A DNA stretch of 64,000 bases, taken from Luscinia megarhynchos (Eukaryota; Chordata; Aves; Passeriformes; Turdidae). The notes under the pieces were generated by a model, which saw only the letters and a list, made by a program, of their open reading frames with translations, was not told the origin of the DNA and searched no databases. This document shows positions 60,001 to 64,000 of the stretch, piece after piece. The number at the start of each line of letters is the position of its first letter. Positions within the stretch are counted from its first letter, which is position 1. The stretch spans positions 8,408,820 to 8,472,819 of the forward strand of contig CM067569.1 of the NCBI GenBank assembly GCA_034336665.1, read 5' to 3'. The position numbers were made by a program, and so were the translations under genes.

Positions 60001-60775
60001 AAATAATGAGATATTCCCCATTTACTTCTGCAGAGATGAGACCTCACAGTATTTCCTCCCTTCAAGCAGACTGTGGCTGGGAGTAGCTGCAGCTTCAGAA
60101 AGAAGGGAGACCAGCTAACAACAAAGCCAGAAAGCCTTTCAAATAGTTTTGTGGCTGTTACTTAAAAGCAGTTTTGCAGCACTTTTTCCTCAGAGGGATG
60201 GATGCAGGGTGAAGAGAAATTGTGATGGCTGAAGGAGTGAAGAATTTAAGGGGGAAGTGAGGTAGGAGATTGTAGGAGGGGTGTAAAGCCCTCAAAAAGA
60301 CAAATGTAAAGCCCATACACCATAAGGCAGAGAATGAATTAAGAAATTGTGTGAGTGGCAGACCAACCAGTTTGCACAAGGCTGTGTAAAGCAGGTGTGT
60401 AAACCCTGAATCAAGTGCATGACTATGGCCAAATATTTGCAGAACCCAAATACTGAGCTCAGACACAAAAATGATTTGGAAATTTGTTTTCTACACCCAT
60501 GTTGTTAGCACAGCAACATTGATTATGGCACTGCTGTATGAGTGACAAGATTTCTGGTTTGACCTGAAAACCCAAATACCACTGGAACAAACAGGAATGT
60601 AGATGAGTAATGAATGCATACTAAAATCCACCTTTTTTTTTTTTTGCAGAAAAATTATTGTAATATTTCATTAGATATGCATTATAAACTCAGGTCTAAG
60701 AGCCATTGAAATCAAGAAAAGAAAGAGCAGGGCTTACCTTCAGAAATACTAAACTTATCAATAAAACCACATGGG
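47901..60775 (-). CDS. HABP2: HABP2, hyaluronan-binding protein 2 / factor VII-activating protease (exons 2-13)
   Basis: This is a secreted plasma serine protease that binds polyanions and, in mammals, activates factor VII and pro-urokinase. Twelve coding exons read in order: pre-acidic microexon, acidic Tyr-rich region, EGF1, EGF2, EGF3, kringle (two exons), then the protease. The triad is visible: His in TAAHC (52121-52123), Asp in NDIA (51059-51061), Ser in GDSGG (48069-48071). Asp189 of the trypsin pocket is present in DSCSGDSGG. Cys residues of the EGF, kringle and protease domains match human. The activation site reads KKIYGG (human KRIYGG). Two single-base frame breaks occur, in exons 7 and 10. 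Exon 1 with the signal peptide was not found and may lie in 60776-64000 or beyond. Strong conservation outside the breaks argues against an old pseudogene. Confidence 0.95.
48078..48971 (-). other. HABP2 intron 12
   Basis: About 0.9 kb with no other exon or repeat seen. Confidence 0.6.
48972..49117 (-). CDS. HABP2: HABP2 exon 12: protease segment before the Ser exon
   Basis: The exon is 146 bases. After a split Asp codon it reads [19 protein letters not shown], then [15 protein letters not shown] and IDSCS. Human has LLDAKVKLIANTLC and DDSMICAGNLQKPG. It ends TCG before donor gtctgt, giving Ser at chymotrypsin position 192 where human has Gln. Acceptor tcccatag. Asp189 is the D of IDSC. Confidence 0.95.
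49118..50591 (-). other. HABP2 intron 11
   Basis: About 1.5 kb. Ordinary AT-rich sequence; no further exon, RNA gene or repeat recognised. Confidence 0.6.
50592..50726 (-). CDS. HABP2: HABP2 exon 11: protease middle segment
   Basis: The exon is 135 bases. After a split Ala codon: [42 protein letters not shown]. Human has LLKLKPVDGHCALESKYVK and CHISGWGVTET. Acceptor ctctccag, donor gtacct, ending in phase 1. Confidence 0.97.
51055..51196 (-). CDS. HABP2: HABP2 exon 10: segment with catalytic Asp, one base short
   Basis: Reads [20 protein letters not shown], later LHDKYKDKG, then needs a one-base shift to read DVLYNDI and the split Ala codon. The exon is 142 bases where 143 keeps frame. The break is at the C4 run 51076-51079 (G4 on the - strand; G5 would restore it). 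Human has LKVVLGDQDLKKE and HNDIA. The match in both frames shows this is the true exon with a single-base deletion, real or technical. Confidence 0.93.
51197..52112 (-). other. HABP2 intron 9
   Basis: About 0.9 kb. No recognised feature; a 100-codon open frame at 51360-51662 has no protease similarity. Confidence 0.6.
52113..52344 (-). CDS. HABP2: HABP2 exon 9: linker, activation site, catalytic His
   Basis: The exon is 232 bases. A Pro/Glu/Thr-rich linker ([13 protein letters not shown]) leads to TCGQPEV, whose Cys should bond to the protease domain, then [25 protein letters not shown], and CWVLTAAHC. Activation cleavage would follow Lys rather than the human Arg. The donor is GA|gtaggt, which avoids an apparent in-frame TAG just beyond and joins correctly to exon 10. 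Acceptor aatgcag. Confidence 0.97.
52469..52557 (-). CDS. HABP2: HABP2 exon 8: kringle, second half
   Basis: The exon is 89 bases, reading [29 protein letters not shown]. Human has NPDADEKPWCFIKV and VKWEYCDVSAC. Holds kringle Cys 4-6. Acceptor cccttcag, donor gtaaag. Confidence 0.97.
52981..53153 (-). CDS. HABP2: HABP2 exon 7: kringle, first half, with one extra base
   Basis: Reads [40 protein letters not shown], then one extra base near 53001 before GEHNFC and a split Arg. The exon is 173 bases where 172 keeps frame; read literally it gives Arg then a stop. Human is FMEDAETHGIGEHNFC. The extra base is not in a homopolymer. Acceptor tttctgcag, donor gtaata. Confidence 0.94.
53154..53769 (-). 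other. HABP2 intron 6
   Basis: About 0.6 kb. No feature seen; the long open frame on the + strand across 53487-54020 is antisense to exon 6 and is not a gene. Confidence 0.6.
53770..53889 (-). CDS. HABP2: HABP2 exon 6: EGF-like domain 3
   Basis: The exon is 120 bases: [39 protein letters not shown]. Human has CRPNPCQNGATCSRHKRRSK. The basic cluster, known in the human protein as part of the polyanion-binding face, is kept in reduced form (RNRYRSK). Phase 1 at both ends. Acceptor cgttgacag, donor gtacgt. Confidence 0.97.
54199..54315 (-). CDS. HABP2: HABP2 exon 5: EGF-like domain 2
   Basis: The exon is 117 bases: [38 protein letters not shown]. Human has CGRGQCLITQSPPYYRCVCKHPY. Phase 1 at both ends. 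Acceptor gttttccacag, donor gtgagc. A 64-bp tandem duplication starts 18 bases upstream of the acceptor. Confidence 0.97.
54334..54461. repeat. 64-bp tandem duplication (two copies)
   Basis: Copy 1 at 54334-54397 and copy 2 at 54398-54461, both starting aagtacatcatca and ending gatcatgggaacatg, with about four mismatches. It lies in HABP2 intron 4, close to the exon 5 acceptor. Confidence 0.95.
54798..54905 (-). CDS. HABP2: HABP2 exon 4: EGF-like domain 1
   Basis: The exon is 108 bases: [35 protein letters not shown]. Human has PCQPNPCEHGGDCLVHG. Phase 1 at both ends. Acceptor cctctgcag, donor gtaatg. Confidence 0.96.
54906..55996 (-). other. HABP2 intron 3
   Basis: About 1.1 kb, holding a 22-base A run at 55628-55649. 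No exon seen. Confidence 0.6.
55628..55649. repeat. Poly(A) run of 22
   Basis: Uninterrupted A22 on the + strand in HABP2 intron 3. It could be a simple-sequence tract or the tail of a degraded retroposon; no element body is visible. Confidence 0.85.
55997..56125 (-). CDS. HABP2: HABP2 exon 3: acidic, tyrosine-rich region
   Basis: The exon is 129 bases: [16 protein letters not shown], then [15 protein letters not shown] and LGGLFASK. Corresponds to the acidic Tyr-rich N-terminus of human (PDQYDYSYEDYNQ). Low similarity but position, composition, phase 1 ends and perfect joining to exons 2 and 4 support it. The YYY among acidic residues could be tyrosine-sulfated. Acceptor tccctgcag, donor gtacct. 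Confidence 0.9.
56126..60737 (-). other. HABP2 intron 2
   Basis: About 4.6 kb. A 22-bp minisatellite occupies 56800-57314 within a GC-richer stretch (56240-57320); a T/C tract is at 57685-57710. The remaining 57711-60737 shows no exon, RNA gene or recognisable repeat. Confidence 0.65.
56800..57314. repeat. 22-bp minisatellite with 9-bp spacers
   Basis: The unit is close to ccagtgtcctccccagcatg plus aa, alternating with cagcaggag forms and interspersed with ccagtgtca or ccagtatca, so spacing is 22 or 31. About 20 copies. It creates long open frames on the - strand ([15 protein letters not shown]) that are not genes. Confidence 0.93.
60738..60775 (-). CDS. HABP2: HABP2 exon 2: 38-base microexon
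   Basis: A consensus acceptor (catcttttcacag) and donor (gtaagc) bound 38 bases. They read [12 protein letters not shown] with a split Asp shared with exon 3. Human has ACGFSLMSLLESLD at this place. The phases fit exon 3 exactly (G|AT). It begins with one base completing a codon from exon 1. Support is from splice signals, phase and the CGF motif. Confidence 0.82.
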
Positions 60776-63700
60776 CTGTGAAAAGATGTACAAATCCTCA
60801 CACATCTTACACATCCTCACACAATATTCATCACAGCTTTTCCCTTATCAACATCTTAATGCGACAGAGCCTTTAATGATTTTTTACTTGCATGGGCTTG
60901 TTTGTGAATCTTCTAGCACTTGGGACAAAGCCCTGCAGAAACAAGTTCCACAGTTAGCTGCATGATGCTAGGGAAAGCAGCCTTCAGTTATTTGGCCTCC
61001 AGTTTTCATCCCCAACAAAGTTCTTTATTTATCCTTCTGTGAGATTTGCAGCCCAGCACCATGACCTTTCCTCTAGACCATGGCCCACTGTGTGAGTAGC
61101 AGAAAAGTCCTGGTTTGGGACAGAATTGAGAGTTCCAGGAGTGGTCCAGGTGAACCCTGTGATCAGCTGCACGTTGGTGCTGCTGCTCTGTTTTTGGGTC
61201 CAGTGTGTCAGCCACACTCCTGGCTGGGACATTGTCTCCTGCACTGACACAGCACATGTGGAGGTCTGAAAGCACTCACCATATTACTTGTCCAAAGTCA
61301 AACAGACTTTCTACCTGATCATATGCCATATTTTAAGCTCAGCAAGGCTCTCCATGAAGTTAATGTAATTCAGCACTGGGTACTAGTGAAGGCTCTTGCT
61401 GAACCAAGTTGCCAGCCTTTCAGCCTGGTGGCAGGCAGAAGTTGAAATGAAGAAACTGAAACCACTTACCATTCATCAGGTTGGCCCAGAAGGAAAAAGG
61501 GGAAGCCTGCATGAGATAATGAAAGTCAGAGAGTCATTTTCTGGAAAAAAACCAAAGTCAGCACAGAGCTTTGCTTACAGTACAAAGATTCTGTTTGCCC
61601 CCAGTGCTGGACATCCAGATAAGGCTGTCCCCCACTTTGGAGCTAACTGATCTAGATTTTTAAGAGCTCTTTGAAAAGAGTAACAAAACATCAACAACCC
61701 ATGGGAGAGGTCTGGCTTTTCCAAGCTGTGCTGGTCTGATTTGGGGCAAACCTGACCTGAATGAGTTAAGTTGTCTCTTTGTTTATGAAGTGATGGCACA
61801 CTGGCTCTTTGTCCAATTTCTCTGAGATGCTGACAGAGACTGTACTCCAGCTGGCTGCCAAAGCTGGGGGCTGGGAGGTGCCCAGGCACAGCAGAGTGGA
61901 TGTTGGGCAGTGCAGCATGACCAGGACCTTACACCTGGTGCACTCAGTGGGACCTGGACCCCTGAGCTAGAAGGCTGTCAACAATCTTTGTATGTGGGAG
62001 AATATTTCTGGCACTCTCCAGGAGGAAATGCCATGTGTCCCACCTCCAACGTGGGGCTCCAGCCTTTCCTGTTTGGCTCATGATCAAGGGCAAGCAACAA
62101 AAGGGAACAGAAGAAGAAGGAAAACAGCTCTTAGCCTTTGAAGAATGTGAGTGAGGTTTGTCTGAAAGGAAAGGCACTGACTCTACACCAGGACGCATCC
62201 CCAGCGTGACAATTTCCGTTTGCTTTCCCTCTTGCTCTAAATCCCAGCTAAGGACAGGATTACCCACCTGCAGGGAGGATACACATGCTAACAGTGGGTG
62301 TAAAAGAGATTTGAAGCTGCTATTCTTCATCCCTCACATAATTTTAGGGAATAAAATGTATTTCCAAACAATTTAACACACATAGTAAGGACAGCATACA
62401 TACACACACAATTATTATGTGCACCTATGCATTGCTACAGATACAATTGACTGTAAATATATGCCCTGTTTAGTCACACATTACTTTATAGAGGAAAGAC
62501 ATTCTCAGATAATGCTGGCTGAGACTAAGAACAAATGAATGAGAAAAAATGAATAAGAAACAGGACAAAATAAAAAGCCCAGAATTCACGTTTGTGAATA
62601 TTATCTGGAATATATAAATGAGCTTTTGCTTCAGGCATGTTTGCATCCCTCTTGTGTTTGAGCCAGGGAGAACAGACACTCCAGTTCTCCCCTTCCCCAC
62701 TGACTTTAATGAGAGCAATGTCCCCTGAACCACTCAGCAGAGTGCCTTCCCAGGTGCATTTGAGTGAGCCACACACATACAGAACTAAATCCTTTGCAGC
62801 TGGAAGGACACACATCCTCACACAATTGCCCCTCCTGAATGAGTGCAGAGATGATGGTAAATGAGAAGGCTGTAAAAGCTCTGTCCTTGGTGTATATGTT
62901 TCTTGAGTGCAGGTACAGCATTTGTCAGATCCTTTGCCAGACCCCAACAGAGACTATATAAACAAAGGTCTAATTGCTCCATTTACAATTAGTGATAGTG
63001 CTCATCCATAAACAAAGGCCAAAACAAACCCTGCTAGTGTACTCCTTTCTTTTGGAGGAGCAGATGAAACAAAGAACAAGGAAGCAGCACTAGGAGCAGG
63101 ATGATGCAAGAAACACTTTCATCTCATTCTCCAGCTCTCTGTGCTGCCCTGTTGTGCTGTTTGCCTTATGGGCTTGGAAAGGGTTTGGTTTGATTTAGTG
63201 AGCTTGCCCCTGCACTCAGGGCAGCCCTTGGCACCCCAGGGAATGCTGGAGTGTTTCAGCTCAGGCTGAGTGAGGTGCACCAGGCTGTTCTGTGCCTCAG
63301 TTTCCCCAGCTGTAGGGTGGAGATGAGAGTCTCACAATGCTCATACTCCAAGGAAATATGAAAGATGAGAGATGCAGCATTGTGCTACACTACTTTCTTT
63401 CAGTTATCCACATACTGCTCTGTCCAAACACGGGTAGATCTGACCACAGAAAGGCAGCTACCCTAAACTCCCTTTTGCAGTAAAGTTGTGCCCTCAACAA
63501 TGTGCAGGTTTACATTATCATCCTTCAGAGCAGGCTGGTGGCTGGTGACTGAGTCCCAGATTTTGATTCCTGCTTTTGGATGAAAGCCTCTGCCTGCTGC
63601 CACAGTATAAATATTACTGGGAACAAAGGCTCCTGGTGCACCCAGCATAGAGAGTCCAGGAGTTAAACACAATCTTTACTGTAAGGCTCCTGTATCTCCT

Positions 63701-64000
63701 TTTGTGCTGCAGCTCTCCCTCCTCACGTGCCTGTCACAAGCTGCAGCAGCAGAGCCACAGGGGGACAAGACCTCTGGCAGAGCTGACTTCTCAGCAAGGA
63801 GAACGTTCTCCTCTGTCCTGAGGTCCCCTGGACCACTCACCAGACCACACTGGTTTTGAAGCATTTTCACCCCTGCTAGCCAGCAGAGGGCCAAATTTTA
63901 TCTTTTTGACTCATGGCGAGAAGCTTGCCATGGTGCTGTGCAGCGGAGGAGGACAGTGAGCTCAGTCCTTCCCTCCTGTGTGCTGGAACTCTTCATCCCT
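60776..64000 (-). other. Upstream of HABP2 exon 2 (intron 1 and perhaps the promoter)
   Basis: About 3.2 kb. Exon 1 must end with two bases of a codon (phase 2) after a signal peptide. No candidate with ATG, hydrophobic stretch and a phase 2 GT donor was found. No other gene, RNA or clear mobile element is visible. Confidence 0.5.

Noticed and set aside
62268..62330. MKNSSFKSLLHPLLACVSSLQ followed by gtgggt as HABP2 exon 1
   Set aside because: The donor is in phase 0, whereas exon 2 requires phase 2; the hydrophobic stretch is also weak.
62950..62957. TATATAAA-like motif as a promoter
   Set aside because: No exon or transcription start can be tied to it on either strand.
63060..63122. Possible signal peptide of HABP2 exon 1 on the - strand (ATG at 63122-63120, then ILLLVLLPC in another frame)
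   Set aside because: The ATG and the hydrophobic run are in different frames, and no GT donor in phase 2 follows, so it cannot join to exon 2 as it stands.
1..64000. CRISPR arrays, operons, integrons or phage
   Set aside because: The regular repeats are direct head-to-tail minisatellites without unique spacers, and the gene structure is that of a vertebrate chromosome.

Overview
This is a window of vertebrate nuclear DNA, most likely from a bird. It is AT-rich, with short exons in long introns, GT-AG splice sites, no operons and no phage. The bird assignment rests on compact introns, a degenerate CR1-like LINE remnant, several GC-rich minisatellites inside AT-rich introns and the absence of mammalian SINEs. 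It is an inference, and another sauropsid cannot be excluded.

The window holds most of two genes lying tail to tail. On the + strand (105-46476) are 40 coding exons of NRAP, the nebulin-related anchoring protein of striated muscle. By count they are exons 3-42 of the 42-exon human gene; the LIM-domain exons lie upstream of base 1. After a linker come single nebulin modules (exons 5-14), then five seven-module super-repeats (exons 15-41) and a short C-terminal tail. Every NRAP intron in the window is phase 0 and falls just after the SD/SE that ends one module, so the SDxxYK actin-binding signature is split by introns throughout. On the - strand (60775 down to 47901) are 12 coding exons of HABP2 (factor VII-activating protease, FSAP): a tiny exon after the signal peptide, an acidic tyrosine-rich exon, three EGF domains, a kringle in two exons, and a trypsin-like protease in five exons with His, Asp and Ser of the triad all visible. 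Exon 1 (signal peptide) was not found. The stop codons are 1.4 kb apart; as I recall, HABP2 and NRAP are convergent neighbours in mammals too.

Three single-base length anomalies break otherwise well-conserved coding sequence: one extra G at the acceptor of NRAP exon 10, one extra base in the first kringle exon of HABP2, and one missing base just before the catalytic Asp of HABP2. They may be assembly errors or the start of HABP2 decay; the rest of HABP2 looks constrained.

The introns hold a 19-bp G-rich minisatellite of about 49 copies (682-1617), a 21-bp minisatellite (15654-16010), a 22-bp minisatellite (56800-57314), a 64-bp tandem duplication beside a HABP2 acceptor, several microsatellites including a pentanucleotide array right after the NRAP stop codon, and two ancient interspersed-repeat remnants. 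I found no RNA gene, CRISPR array or novel multi-gene system. The long open frames in the minisatellites are artefacts of the repeats.
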